NCBI RefSeq assembly: GCF_014633365.1
Contig: NC_068347.1
Coordinates: forward strand, 12,615,655 to 12,679,654
DNA: 64,000 nt
Source of the DNA: Diospyros lotus
Lineage: Eukaryota > Streptophyta > Magnoliopsida > Ericales > Ebenaceae
Reading direction: 5' to 3'
This document shows, piece after piece, positions 1-12,073 of this stretch. The position numbers were made by a program, and so were the translations under genes. Positions within the stretch are counted from its first letter, which is position 1; every line of letters begins with the position of its first letter. The notes below the pieces were generated by a model, which saw only the letters and a list, made by a program, of their open reading frames with translations, was not told the origin of the DNA and did no database searches.

Positions 1-1084
1 GATTGTACCCTAAGTAGTTCCCACCCTGATTCTGATTCTGATAAGGCCTACCCTCAGTCTGACGTGGTTGTGATCCAGATGCTTGGCCATATAGGACCTC
101 TTTAAAAGCAGGAATGGTAAGATAATCTTCTGTCATATGGCCATTCATCTCACAGACCACGTAAAGGACTTCCACCTCATGGACGACCTTGTTTTTTTTT
201 TAACTCTAATTCTTCCATCTTCGTTGTTAATGCTGTTAACCGGGAATTAATGTTATCACTTTCACTTATTTGAAATTTTCCTCGAGGCTGCGGATTGACA
301 TGCTCTCTTGAGTCTTCCAAAGACAATGGACTTACCTCCCAATTCCTAGTATTCTCAGCTAAAGTGTCAAAAAAGTGAAAAGCTTTTTCGGGTGTCTTCT
401 CATAAAATTCACCATTGCATATGGTTGACACTAACATCTTAAGGTTAGGGGTCAAGGCATCATGAAAAAAACTAACCACCCGCCATGGGTCAAAAGCATG
501 ATGTGGGCAAGTACGAAGTAGATCTTTGAAACGATCCCAAGCTTGAGCAAATGACTAGGTGGGTTTACAGGCAAAGTTCATCATTTGTCTTTGAAGGGAT
601 GCTGTCCTATTGGCCGAAAACTATTTCTTTAAAAATTTAGTTTGCATTTCTCTCCATGTTCCTATTGATCTCGACTCTAATGTGTTCAACCACATTTTAG
701 CTTTGTCTTTTAACGAAAATGGGAACAATTTTAGCCTCACGGTATCCTCATTGACATTCTGATCGACACAAGTGCCGCAGACCTCTTCAGATTCTCTCAT
801 GTGAGTGTAGGATTTTCTGAATCCATACCATGAAAATTAGGTAACATCTGAATGATACCTGGTTTAAAGTTGAATGTATGATGGTTAATTAGAAGTACAA
901 TGCAAGAGGGAGTAGTTTGCCTCGGAGGGTGCAAATAGTCCCTGAGAGGTCGAAGCATTTCAGCTCCCAAGGGATCTTGATCAGCATGATCACCCCTTAG
1001 AGCAGACATGTTATCATTTTGTTGAGACATTAGAGATTGTGAATGGACTTCTTGTTCTAAAACTCTACCTGATCTAAGTCTCAT
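1..1084 (-). pseudogene. gag: Athila-type gag, broken
   Basis: This is the capsid/nucleocapsid polyprotein that would package element RNA in cytoplasmic particles. Read on the minus strand from 1084, the N-terminal part carries the Athila-type phrases LRDYLHPPR and FNFKPGIIQMLPNFHGMDSE. The open segment at 479-177 carries a degenerate YEGLTP/CNGEF/AENTRNWE-like capsid end (VSFFHDALTP, MVCNGEFYEK-like). A GHMTEDY-like zinc-knuckle remnant lies at about 150-100, followed by TIPAFKEVLYGQ. Stops and frameshifts separate these pieces, so no full Gag can be made. Family assignment rests on recognised phrases, not on an alignment. Confidence 0.8.
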
Positions 1085-1233
1085 ACACTGTTTAGTAACT
1101 AAAAGTTACCTAACAGTTTTTTTTTAAAAAATATATAGATTTTTTTCTATCTTTAAAATATTTATTTTTTTATTTTGTTTTTTTTTAAAAGTAGAAAAAC
1201 AACAAAAATAACACACTAAGTTACCAATTAATC

Positions 1234-1251
1234 TCCCCAGCAACGGCGCCA
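1234..1251 (-). promoter_or_regulatory. Primer binding site, tRNA-Asp type (element A)
   Basis: On the minus strand this reads TGGCGCCGTTGCTGGGGA, complementary, apart from one base, to the 3' end of plant tRNA-Asp including CCA. It sits five bases inside the LTR, where reverse transcription is primed. The same site type is found in elements O and L. Confidence 0.9.
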
Positions 1252-1256
1252 AAAAC

Positions 1257-2716
1257 TGACTTCTACGCTATCCTGCACATTTATTTATCAAAATAACAAC
1301 CAAATTTATCAAATATTAATCCTCTTGTTAAAGCAGGTATAGGGCAATTATACTCGCAAGTGTGCAAGTGTGCGTGTAGTATAATTTTAAATTTATTTTT
1401 CGATGAGTCCAAGTCAGTTCACAGGGAGATTGTTTTAGATGAAAACAGAAATCACTGAATATTTGATTTTAAGAGGTGATTAAGATGATCTAAAAGCAAG
1501 AATTAAAGCTAAACTAACACTGAATTTAAACAGCTTGGGTCAAGATAATTTCAGTGTCAAAACCAATTAATTCCCAATTTAATAGAAAATATCAGTAATA
1601 TTCATCTGAATTAAGTTTTGCAGACCTGTCAGTAATTTTGGTTCAATATAATGATAATTCTTGTTTAAGAAATCTCCATACATGGCATAGAAATTCTAAG
1701 TTAAGCAATTACCATAAATTGAATTATATCCCACAAACATAATTTATAGATACAGATTATTCATTTGGGCTTGGGTATGAAAATATTTCCAGGTCTAGCA
1801 ATCTCCATACGTGACATGAAAATTCTAAGTTAGGCTTATGCTCCAATCGAAACTCAAAGATAAACTATACGCACACTGCTCAAATTAAATCAGATTAATA
1901 TTACACATTTGAAGTACAACTTTCTTTGGGAATCATTGGCGTTGGACACTGTCCTTGCCTTAACCAAGATTGAATTTAGTTACTCATCTTTATTTGAAAA
2001 TAAATTGTCAGGAATTTAAATGACGGGAATTAAAAGACAATTTTTTAACCTACCATATAGGCGGTGTATAATTAAAAGACAATAATTGAAAGACAATATT
2101 TAACCAACCATATAGGCGGTGTATAATTAAAAGACAATAAGAAAAACATAACACAACTATATGGAAACTAAAGTTTGAAGAATTGAGAGAGAAATTCTAA
2201 GAACAAAACTATATAGAAAAAAACTAAAGTTTGAAAATTTGAGAGAGAAATTCTAAGAACACAACTATGCTTTCATTAAATGAGAAATTGGATGGTTACA
2301 AATGCACCCCAAGTGATCTATTTATAGCCCACAAGATGCAATGGAGACCACTCAATTATATAATTTAAAAATACAAAAAAAAAAAATCTAAGCGATGATG
2401 TAAGAGATGATGCAAGTGATGATGTAAGCGACTTGTGGGACTTGGGCTTTTCTTGTGTTGAGTTTGGGCCTTGCATGTTTTGGGCTTGGGCCTTCCTTGT
2501 GTTGGGCTTGGGCTTTCTTTGTGTTGGGCTTCCAATCCATATATTATATATATTATATTTATTTTTTATTTTATATATTTTATATATTTCTTTATATTAA
2601 TATTTTTAAACCTGCACGTAATCACAAAATGCTTAATAATATTCAATTTAAACCATTTTAAGATCAAAATAAGGGTGAAATTATAACAAAATTATTACAA
2701 AATTGATCACTAATCA
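1257..2716 (-). repeat. LTR of element A
   Basis: The LTR is about 1.46 kb and, on the minus strand, runs from TGATTAGTGATC to GTCA, five bases before the primer site. It has a TATA box near 2318-2327 and two copies of a block containing CATATAGGCGGTGTATAATT at about 2050-2140. Two further blocks around CCATACATGGCATA and CCATACGTGACATG lie at about 1675-1825. The same blocks recur in G (28.4-29.9 kb) and, more diverged, in N and L. Confidence 0.85.
2318..2327 (-). promoter_or_regulatory. TATA box of LTR A
   Basis: The minus strand reads GGCTATAAATAGATC here, a good plant TATA box about 400 bases into the LTR, the expected place for the U3 promoter. The position is seen in sequence; its use is inferred. 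Confidence 0.5.
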
Positions 2717-3318
2717 GGAGGAAATGTCGATCGCCTATATGTTGAACTGAGGTGGGAGAAAGACAAATATTAAGGCCTGAACTGGTGCAACAGACTACAG
2801 AGAAGATACAACAGATTTAAGAAAGAATCCGAACAGGACAAAGTCGACAAAAGTCTTATGCAGATAATAGAAGATGGGATTTGGAATTTGAGGTGGGAGA
2901 TCATGTTTATCAAAAGGTGTCACCTCAACATTTGGTAACTCGAGAGAAGTAAGAAAGGTAAGTTAAAACCTCGGTATATAGGACCCTATTCAGTGATGGG
3001 GCAAATTGGACCTTTGGCTTACCGCCTAGAACTTCCTCTTAGCTTGTCCAACATCCACGATGTTTTTCATGTGTCTCAACTTCGAAGGCATATATTGGAT
3101 TCGACCTAAGAAATGCGGGTAAAGATGATTGAACTAAGAAATAATTTGACTTATCTAGAGTCTGCCGAATAGATTTTGGATCATCGCGACCAAGCTTTAA
3201 GGAATAAAGTCATTCCTTTGGTGAAGATTTAGTGGAGAAATCACACTGAGGAAGAGGCAACGTGGGAGGTCGAGGATACAATTAGGGAGAAATACCTCCA
3301 ATTGTTCGAGGAAATCTA
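2717..3318 (+). pseudogene. pol: Integrase C-terminal region with chromodomain-like tail, broken
   Basis: Recognisable pieces in order are an RSPI-like start, RPELVQQTTEKIQ, SRQKSYADNRRWDLEFEVGD (2840-2915), a frameshifted GPF/GPLAYRLELP-like stretch (about 2980-3035), LSNIHDVFHVSQLRR (about 3040-3090) and HTEEEATWEVEDTIREKYLQ (about 3245-3305), ending TAA near 3316-3318. This order is standard for the integrase C-terminus of plant chromoviruses (Tekay/Del), whose tail targets chromatin. In-frame stops and at least one frameshift break it. The catalytic integrase core is missing to the left. Confidence 0.85.
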
Positions 3319-3518
3319 AATAAGATAGAAATTTTTTGTGATTTTCTGAGAAATTTTACCAAAAAGTCTGTGGAATAATGGAAATGATTGTGGATAGTTT
3401 ATTTACTCTTGAATCGATATGCGATTTAAGTGTTTAGATAATAAGCTGAGTTTTCTTTTGGTCACTAGATTGGCCGGATGCAAATTTCCAGGAAGAAATT
3501 TGTTTAAGGAGAGGTGAA

Positions 3519-5847
3519 TGTAATACTTGAGAATTTCTAAAGGACTTAAGTGTAATTTGTCTTGGGGCGCAAGTGGAATTTTCATAAGCTTTGGGGGTTA
3601 TAGAGTAATTTTTTAAAGTTAGGGGGAATGCCCTGAAGCTTAGATACCTACAAAAAAAGATATGGGATTGACGAGCGTCTCAAGGCAGGATTTATGGCAC
3701 TTAAAGATATCAAAACAGATATAGTTTTTGATATAGTTATGATTCAGGCTGAAAAATTGAATGGTCATAAGGGACTTTCGAAAAACCTACGGAACCTCGG
3801 GAGGATCAAAGTTTTGCATAAAGAACAACTCTGAGGTGGTTTTAGGATGAAACAAGAGGAATTCGCTATCAAAGCATACTTTTGAGCCTAAGTGTAATTT
3901 ATGAAACTTGGCTGAAAGTAGTAAAACAAAACTTATGGGATAAAATCTGAAAGAGGAAATTTAGGGGTTCATTGTGAAATTTTAAAAAACTCTAAGGGTT
4001 ACTTGGAAAGGCCCAAAAACTAGTTTTGAAGTTTGTAGGGGTGAAAGTTTAATTTTGGAAAAATTGGCTGTGAGGAAGGGGGTTCCGAGGAGGGTTCAAG
4101 GCTAGGGGTAGCATCATCAAGACCTGGCCATGGTGAGAAATCGGCCACATCGACGTGTGATTTGATCAAAATTTTGGCTATGAGGTAGCCAAAAAATTAA
4201 GGCTCTATAAATCGGGTTTTGGGACTAATGATGAAGGTTTTGGGTTGATCTGAGATAAGTTGAGGCATTAAAGACCTCGGATTAGATAGCAAAGGGCGTT
4301 TGAGGACTCGAAATTGGGTATAAATAGGGGTTGAGGGTTTTCTCAAAAGTTTGAGCTCAAAATTGAGGCTTTAGAGGGTGAATTGAGGGCTAAGGATAAG
4401 TGGCTTTTGTTCCTTGTATTTTGTAGAGTGTTTCTGGAGAGTTTGGTGAGCATTCGTGTAGGTTTGAGTGGGTTTTGAGTGATCATTGAAAAAATACGTC
4501 GATTGAGCTTTCAAACAGTCGGTTGAGCCACTTCCTATGGTTGTTTCGAGCCTAAAGTTGTACCATTGTGATCTATTTGATTTATGGAGCAAGGTGGAAG
4601 CAAAAACCAAAAGTTGTCGGTGGCTGAAGCCAGAGAAGACGACCAGCACGTGAGGTGCACACGTCAATCTTCACTCGCAGTACACATGCAGGGCGCGTGG
4701 ACTATAAGTATTTTCTGGAATTTTTTTTAATTTTTTTGAAAATTTATTTTATGATTTATGGTATTGAAAATTTTGAAAAAATGTTTGAGGAGGTATTTAT
4801 TTTGGCATTATTGAGAAAAAAATAGGAAGAAAACAAAGCAAAATTATGAGGATATTATGAAAAAATAGGTGTTGATACTTCTTTGAATAAATGTGATGGC
4901 TAGGGTAGGTTGAGGCTCAAAGTTAAGTTGTTGTGCAATTACTAAGGCCGGGCACAAAATTCGAGGCTTAGCATAAGGTTCGAGATTCTCTGAGTCTTGT
5001 TAAAGGTGAGTGGTTTTTCCCGAAAACTTATACATAATATGTTTCCTATGTTATGCATGATATTCACGAAGGTTGCTAAATCATATGTAATTTATGAATA
5101 TTTTGTCATACCTGTACATGTACTATTGCATCAATAGTATTGATATTTCACATAACATGATATTGTTGGCATATAGATATATGTGAACGGGATGAGATGT
5201 CGCCCTAATAGTGTGCTTGTAATTCCCCAAGGGTGTTGCTGGAATAACGTATAGGAGTATCCTGTGCCATGTGTGCATGCTGGGATGACTGTCTAGGGTT
5301 TCGGGCCTGGCTAGTTTTCCAGGGAAGTTACACTAGGGCATCTGTTTATTCTTGTCCATGAATCATTCATTCATAATAGTTGTTTTAACCCTCTCTTAGG
5401 AGATTCATCTTCTAATGTTGGACATTTGTCCCTGGAATATTCCACGTTCCAGGCGATACAAGCGGTCAAAAAGGCAAAAGGGTGGCTGAAGCTTGAGTGT
5501 GCTGGAGGTTTTGTGGCAGGTCCTATGCCAAGGCTAGGACTAGTTATCCAGTTAGTTTATGTTTAATTTCATTTACTATTATTGTAATGTTATGATGGAT
5601 GAACGATATGTATGAACTTACTTATGTATTAATTTACGAGATTTCATGAGGTTCTGATTCTTCTTCTGCTTTTGATTAAGTTTACCATTCCTTATTTTTG
5701 TATTGGAAGTGTAAATTTAATGTATGTATATTGAGGATTAATTTGAGTACGATACGGAAAGATGGAAATGTGAATCTATGTGAGGTAAAAAAACAAAAAA
5801 CAAAAATCCTAGCATAATAACACACCCTGAAGAAGCGAGGTGTTACA
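3519..5847 (+). repeat. 3' LTR of Tekay-type element Q
   Basis: The LTR is 2.33 kb, from TGTAATACTT to GTGTTACA, preceded by the purine tract AAGGAGAGGTGAA at 3506-3518, which is the expected plus-strand primer. TATA-like CTCTATAAATC lies at about 4203 and GTATAAATAGGGG at about 4318. Short ORFs inside it are chance. It borders minus-strand remnant M at 5848, so Q probably inserted into M. Confidence 0.85.
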
Positions 5848-7119
5848 CTTGCGACTTGGTCCTTGGGCCATTCTAAAATTTCTTTTACGCCCCTGGAGAA
5901 AGGGTTAATTACGCTAATACCTAAGTTTTTAGGTAAATTACACTTTTACCCCAACTTCAATAATTACAATTTTTCCCCTGGCTCATAAACCAAACTTTTG
6001 CCTCAAGGCTTCCAGAATCCCTTGAAATGTGCTATTCCCTCAAGCCGATCTCTAGTTTCTTGAATTTACTTAACACTACGAAATACATGGTGTTATATTC
6101 TCCCCCCTAAAAGAAATTTTGTTCTTGAAATTTTTGCATTTGACAAATCAAATAATTAAGGCTACACTCAGCTTATTACCTCACTTCAAATGATCCTACT
6201 CGAACCAAAGTATAGCTATTGGGTATTTCCCTTAAGTCGATAGATACTATCCTCATCTGTCAATAATATGATCACCTGAACACATCACCCACATATCAAT
6301 TATCCTAATTTGCATTTGCCACACGTCCATTACTTACAAGGTATGGCATGTTTTTCATAGAATTTCCCATTGTATCTCTTTACAGGTGGTCACACATATC
6401 CCAAAACGATCTATAACACTCGACTTCAACACAGATTTATGCTAATTGTCTACAATCATTTCCAAATCATGTCATCAAGAGATCCTTAAAAATTCTTTGA
6501 TAAATTCCATCTATCTCTCAATCTTCATTTTGAATTCAACTTTCAATATCAACTGAAATCTAATTAATATCCTTATGTCGTTCTCGCATAACATCTGCAC
6601 TTATGGTAATATTAAAGTTTCAGTTCTCCTAGTGGGGCTCATTTTCTGACAAGATTCATATGCTCTTAACGTCATAGCTTCTGGTGTTCCATCCTTTGGT
6701 CCCCAATTCCCAAGTTTACTCTTAAGCTAATGCATATGCTATGATCACGAATGCATCCAAATTTATTTGAATTAAAATCAACATACCTTTCGTTACTGTC
6801 GGGTAGGTTTCTTCGTCCTCTCTTGTTAAGAAATAAACTCGTCCAGTGCAAGGTCCTCGTGTCTCATCTACCTTCCCAGGTTGCTCTATCTTTTGTCTTT
6901 TTGGACATTCATTCGTGTAATGACTGAGTTGATTGCACATGAAACATGTAATCCCCATTCGATTTCTGGTCAGAGGTGCCTCTTTAGTCTTGGGGCAATC
7001 CTTCTACTTATGTTCGTCTTTACCACATGCATAACAACAGACATGTCTTAGGAAACATTGTTTCCTTAGGTATACCTTGTTACATCGAGGACATGACTCA
7101 CCGTCCTTGGAATTCTTTA
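5848..7119 (-). mobile_element. Tekay-type remnant with LTR end, purine tract and gag-protease scrap (element M)
   Basis: On the minus strand M reads a gag/protease fragment (7119-6722), about 600 bases of non-coding sequence, a purine tract (TTAGGGGGGAGAA, 6110-6098) and the start of an LTR (6097-5848; its TGTAACACC start is mutated to TATAACACC). The LTR piece is similar to that of J at 30.4-30.8 kb, including the phrase AATTACGCTAATACC. No pol lies between gag and LTR, so this is an internally deleted copy. It is cut on the left by Q and on the right by Copia element C. Confidence 0.7.
6722..7110 (-). pseudogene. gag: Gag zinc knuckle and start of protease, fragment
   Basis: On the minus strand there are two Cys/His clusters. 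One is near 7040-7000 with CYACGKDEHK, followed by a stop. The other is an intact CX2CX4HX4C knuckle, CFMCNQLSHYTNEC, at about 6945-6905. A GRVYFLTREDEE linker and TVTKGML follow, which in Tekay-like elements come just before the protease Asp. The protease Asp-Ser/Thr-Gly itself is not reached; the reading frame ends at 6722. Nucleocapsid would bind element RNA. A fragment only. Confidence 0.75.
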
Positions 7120-8298
7120 TGATATTTTACTCTTAAGAATTAAAAGAGTTTTGATAATGACACAAAGTTATGAAAATCAATCTTGAAATCTAAATAAATA
7201 AATTTAAATATTTAAATTCAAAATCAATATCATTTTGATAATCTCAACTTGTTTTCAAAAGAAATAAAGTTAAGAGAGTCCAATGATTAAGAATTTTATG
7301 TTTTGAATCCCACTTATATCAATCAAGTATTCTTCTACATGTTATCATCTAAGTGTTAAGTTTTTCTAAGTGAATAGTCAACTACGTGTGTTTGATCTGT
7401 CGACTATATGCCTAGCATCTATCGACCATGCCTAGCATCTGTCGACTATCTTCATGGTTCTGTCGACAAAATAATTTGATTTGTCGACTATCAGCGTGTA
7501 TTTTTAGAAGAAGTTTCCTCACATTTTTGATCTCTCGACTATGTAAGCCTGCTTGTTGACTATCAGTGAAGTTGCTTGGTGTTCTGTTGACTATGCTTCT
7601 AGCTCTATCAATTGTCTTAATTTTATTCAAAAAGATAGTCAACTAATCTCTTGAGTCTGTTGACAGTTTGTTTCATAGAAAGTTATAACGGCTAGTTTTT
7701 TGCGCATTTAATGCTCGCCCAACTACCCCAATGGTTCAATTTTTGGAAGCATTTTCCAATAACTATATATATATGTTATTGAAGAGCATTGAAGGCGGTT
7801 CTTTAGATCATTTATTATTCAACGATCGAGCATTCAAGTCATCATTAAGTTTGAAGCTTTGCATCTTAAACTGTTCTATTCATTTTAAGCTTCTTATTTT
7901 TTTCTGTAAGAGAGAAAATTGTAACTAAGAGTTTTACACTTAGATTATTTTATTCATTTCCTTGTATTTACCTAGCGTAAGCTAGAGGGCCCATTTGAAG
8001 TAGGAGGCTTGAAATCTTCCTAGTCGTGGATTAGAGGACCTACTAGGTTTGAGTAAGGGGTTTGTAGTGGATTGATTTCAAAATCCTTGGTGGGAAGCTG
8101 AGGTGGTGGACTAGGATTGCAAAACCAAACCACTATAAATCATTGTCTCTTGTGGTTGCTTTTGATTTTCGTATTTTCCTTAAGCATTACCCATTGATTA
8201 TCATTTTCATTTCTTTAAGCATCATTATCGATTAATATTTTATCAAGTAAAATCAATTAATTTTAATTAACCCAATTCACCCATTTCTTGGGTTTTGG

Positions 8299-10344
8299 TG
8301 TTAGTGTAGGTGCTCTAGACCCAATCAGATTGGGCATGTTGTACACTGACAATTGTAATCATGTTATTATTTAAATAAGAAGTTATTCAAATTCACAAGA
8401 AGTCATTCTATTAGTTTCTTGTTATTATTGTAATAACCGAATGAAACTAGATAGAAGTCCATATGATGTATACTGTGAATAATCTATAAAGATGTGAGAT
8501 GATGCATCACAGTTTATAGACATCATTAAACGTCCCAAGTCGTAGCAATGTCAAGAATGGACATTGACAATTGCGGTAAGACTTGTATGTGCTATATTTT
8601 TTCTATGTGATAGCAATGGGGGTCTCACACCCATAGGCATGGGGATGCCTAGACAAGTACATAGGTGACCAATGTTGGAGAACGTGTCACTGGACATGAC
8701 TCGCCATGAGAATCCATTTTGGTTATATGTTGATGGAATTCTCATATGAGATGGGTGTAACTAATCCTTGGACCTGAGGTTGTCACGGTCATCTCATAAG
8801 AAGACCGGTATGCTTTGACATCGTTTCGATAGGCCTAGATAAAGGCTGCACGTGGGCGATCGTTGGGTATATCATGAGGCTTATGGAGATGGGTGCATAG
8901 CCAAGATGGGACTCGTCTATCCCTTGATAGAGGATGATGTATCTAAGGCGCCTTCAGTGGATATTCACTTTTAAATCCATAGCCATGGTGAAAGAGATCA
9001 ATAAGGAGTTATTGATTCACTTTCTATTAAGTGAAGATATCCGAAAGACCGAAGAAAACTCATGTGATCGTTATCAAGCAACACATCGCCATACTTGAGA
9101 TCACATAAGATACATTGACGAGAGGATCGTATTACACGGTAACCATGCTCGTGAAAGGTTATTTGCGGATTATGAATCCTTCTGAATAATTGGGTAGGCA
9201 TGATGCCTTGCTAGAGGCCAATCTTGTCTTATGTGTTCGTACCAACACATTGCCAACATATTCGGAAGCCTAATGAGTCATACGCAATAGGCACGGTCCC
9301 TGGCTTAAACCAGGAGAGTGGACATATGGTTAAGTGGGACACTTCGGTAAGAAGTTGTGCCGTCGTAGGTTCTCACGGAAAAAGAACAAATAGACGTAAT
9401 GACGTCGATATGACGAGGAGTCGTCATAATGGAAAGAGTTTCCTAAAAATGACATTTGATTAAATTAGGAAGGAGTTTCTAATTTAATGATTTTCTATTT
9501 GTTGGAGTGGCAAATAGGAAATAAAATATTTTTGGGCTTAAGTTAATATTTGGACTAAATTAGATTTGGGACAAATATTAAATTAAATATTATATTTGGA
9601 CTAAATTGGATTTGGGCCAAATATTAAAATAAATATTATATTTGGACTAAATTAGATTTGGGCCAAATATTAAAATAAATATTATATTTGAACTAAATTA
9701 GATTTGGGCCAAATATTAAATATTATATTTGGACCAAATTAGATTTGGGCCAAATATTAAATAAAATATATTTGGGCTTGAATTAGATTTGGGCCATAAT
9801 ATTTTATTTAACCTATAAAAGGATTGGGCCATTTAATTATATTTCTAGTTAGACTAGAATAAGCCCACTTAAGATTCTAATTAAATTAGAATTAATGGGC
9901 TAGCCCAATCCATTAGGGTTTTAGAAACCCTAGGATATTTCATTATAAATATCCTTTTATAGGTTGCCCATTATGTTCAGGTGATTTTTAGTGTCGTTTT
10001 TCAAGAGTTGAAAAACGCATTGCCGTTCACTCTTCCCCATTTTTTGGCATCGATTTGAAACGTGGGTGTTCTTTTACCGTCCATACACAAGCCGCGCAAA
10101 GGAGAAGAAGCTAGCACTCCTATTCCGCTCTCCTTGCCAATGGACGCGTGCCGCGTATCACGAGTTAGAGGCCGGACGCTTGGACGGCTCGAATCCGCGA
10201 ACGACTCGATAATCTAAAGGTTAGATTTATTTATTTGTTTGTGAATGATTTGATTTCGACGTTGATCCAATCGCCGGGATCGGGGTAAGGTTCAAAATTT
10301 TTGAACTACGCTGCTTACCTTGTAGCGATCTTGCTTTACTTTCA
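8299..10344 (+). mobile_element. Solo LTR inside the Copia 5' LTR (element F)
   Basis: F is 2.05 kb, starting TGTTAGTGTAGG and ending ACTTTCA, flanked by an exact 5-bp duplication TTTGG (8294-8298 and 10345-10349). Removing it restores the Copia LTR tail, which then matches that of H2 (TTGG/TTAG followed by TGCCATT). No primer site or coding domain is present, so it reads as a solo LTR left by recombination. Orientation is inferred from a TATA-like ATTATAAATATCC near 9942. The superfamily is not certain; short open frames inside are not genes. Confidence 0.8.
9546..9780 (+). repeat. Tandem repeat, about 46-bp unit, five copies
   Basis: The unit is built around TATTTGGACTAAATTAGATT followed by TGGGCCAAATATTAAA. 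Successive copies differ by single substitutions and small deletions. It lies within solo LTR F upstream of the TATA-like site, so it was part of that LTR's U3. Confidence 0.8.
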
Positions 10345-10375
10345 TTTGGTGCCATTACTATTCATTTATATCAAT

Positions 10376-10387
10376 TGGTATTAGAGG
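10376..10387 (+). promoter_or_regulatory. Primer binding site, initiator-Met type, degenerate (element C)
   Basis: TGGTATTAGAGG lies two bases after the LTR end ATATCA. The standard plant site TGGTATCAGAGC is complementary to tRNA-iMet; two of twelve bases differ. Its position fixes the LTR boundary. Confidence 0.75.
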
Positions 10388-10442
10388 AAGGTTCCGTTTG
10401 TTTTCATTGGTCTAATAACCTAGGGAAAAAGATCTTTTCTAA

Positions 10443-12041
10443 ATGGTACATTTTGCATCTACATCCCAAACCGAGGGTCAAAGCACCACTCGTCCTCCAT
10501 TCTTTGATGGAACAAATTATAACTACTGGAAAACAATGATGCAAATTTATTTAAGCAAGACTCTAGTTTGATGCAAGCTATTCATAAACAAATAAAGCTA
10601 TCTGACATGGAAAAGATTGAATCTTGAGTAGTGGAAGAAAGGAGAGACATGGAGATCATGCCAAAGCTATGAACACATTAATTTGTGCTCTTAGCTCAGA
10701 AGAGTTCAATTGAGTCTCAACTTGTAAAACAACGAAGGAAATGTGGGATAAGCTCAAGGTAACACATGAAGTTACAAACTAGGTAAAAGAAACTAAAATC
10801 AATCTTCTTGTTCATGAATATGAGTTGTTTGCAATGAAAGAGAAAGATATGTATACTAGATTCAATGATATTGTATCCACTTTAGAAGCTCTAGGAAAGA
10901 TATATACAAATGGAGAAAATGTTAGAAAAATCTTGAGAAGTTTTCCTATGTCATGGGATCCAAAAGTTACTGTTATTACTAAGGCCAAAGACTTAAATAA
11001 ACTTGAATTTGATAATCTGTTAGGCTCACTAATGACTCATGAAATCATGATGAAATGAAATGATAATGTAGAACCAAAGAAAGACAAGAATGTAGCTTTT
11101 AAAATTGAAAATGAGGAAAAAGATTCTCAAGATAGTGATGATGATGAGTTTGCACTACTAGCTAGGAAATTTAGGAGATTTATGAAAAATGGAAGATTTA
11201 ATCAAAGAAAGAGTTTTAAAAAGGATAAAGATCAAAATGAAGCTAACCTCTCTAATGAGATTTGATGTTTTTAGTGCAAAAAGTTAGCTCATATGAGAAA
11301 TGACTGTCCTCAGTTGAAAAAGAAGGATCGCAAGGAAAGAAAGGTAAAGAAGAAGGCTCTAGCTGTATGGGGTGAGAAGGAGCTATCATCAAGTGACGAA
11401 TCACAAGATGAAGTTGCTAATGTCTGCTTCAGGACTAATCTTGAAGATGAGGTAACCTTTCAGCCTCCTAATTCAATCTCTGATTTTACATTTGAAGAAC
11501 TTCATGATGCGTTTAATGATTTTCTAAATGAATGTGAGCATATGAATGTGAAAAACATTGATTTAAAAAGGAAATTAAGTTCACTAGAAAGTGAAGTGAA
11601 AGACTTGAAAACTGAAAAAGGAACCTTGGAAGATGAAAGAAACATGTTGTTTGTTGAAAAGCAAAGTATTCTAAAAGAAAATAAAGACATGAAGGAGTCC
11701 TTAGAAAAATTAGTTGAAGGGAAGAAGAAACTAAAAATGATTCTTGGAGCTCAAAGAAATTTTAGAGATAAACAAGGAATTGGATTTGATCCATCCCTTG
11801 CAAGTTCTAGTAAAACAATTTTTGTAAAAGCTTCAAACCAAAAGTTTATTCAAAGAAAACCATTCTTCAAACCAAATTTCTCAAAGAGTGGCATTACATG
11901 TCACTATTATGGAAGAAATGGTCATTCAATCAATAAATGTTTTATAAGAAATTATCTTCAAAAATTCAAACAAGTTTGGGTTCCTAAAGATGTAGTATCT
12001 TCTAACAAGAATGGACCCAAGATGATGTGGGTACCAAAGTG
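10443..12041 (+). pseudogene. gag: Copia gag, broken
   Basis: The start at 10443 begins the usual Copia N-terminus with RPPFFDGTNYNYWK (10490-10530) and hits a stop at about 10569. A UBN2-type capsid part follows at 10825-11058 (RFNDIVSTLEALGK, RSFPMSWDPKV, GSLMTHE). A first zinc knuckle at 11260-11312 is interrupted by stops (CKKLAHMRNDC). The long open part 11293-12042 has a heptad-rich coiled coil (about residues 95-150), GIGFDP, SSKTIFVKA and a second knuckle CHYYGRNGHSINKC in which the second Cys is Tyr. Gag would form the particle around element RNA. At least three stops or frame changes make it dead. Confidence 0.9.
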
Positions 12042-12073
12042 AAAAACTTGAATGATTCTTTTTGTAGGCTGCT

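Larger units (their letters stand above)
1..2716 (-). mobile_element. Athila-type LTR retrotransposon, 5' half (element A)
   Basis: In minus-strand order this holds an LTR, a tRNA-Asp primer site and a decayed gag that runs off the left edge of the window. It interrupts the coding end of a plus-strand Tekay-type element (Q), so it is the younger of the two. The LTR begins TGATTAGTGATCA at 2716. The other LTR and any pol are outside the window, so whether A is complete cannot be judged. Its LTR is related to those of G, N and L further right. Confidence 0.85.
2717..5847 (+). mobile_element. Ty3/Gypsy Tekay-type element, 3' end (element Q)
   Basis: Q holds the end of an integrase reading region, a purine tract and a complete 3' LTR. 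The left part was cut off by insertion of A at 2716/2717. The LTR begins TGTAATACTT and ends GTGTTACA, the terminal inverted pattern seen in the other Tekay-like LTRs here (D, E, I, J, P). Confidence 0.85.
7120..10373 (+). repeat. 5' LTR of Copia element C, split by solo LTR F
   Basis: The LTR is TGATATTTTACTC...ATATCA with mirrored ends (TGATAT/ATATCA). Its parts are 7120-8298 and 10350-10373, about 1.2 kb together. It matches the 3' LTR of H2 (48831-50183) at both ends and in its AACCCAATTCACCC...TTGG tail. It carries several copies of a GTCGAC-centred motif (for example 7399, 7441, 7462, 7483). Confidence 0.85.

Noticed and set aside
2455..2686. Two overlapping short frames with Phe/Ile/Tyr-rich ends
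   Set aside because: They read AT-rich LTR sequence of element A on the strand opposite to the element; hydrophobic runs come from T-rich composition.
9224..9463. 79-codon open frame
   Set aside because: Lies within solo LTR F; no recognisable domain and no counterpart in related LTRs.
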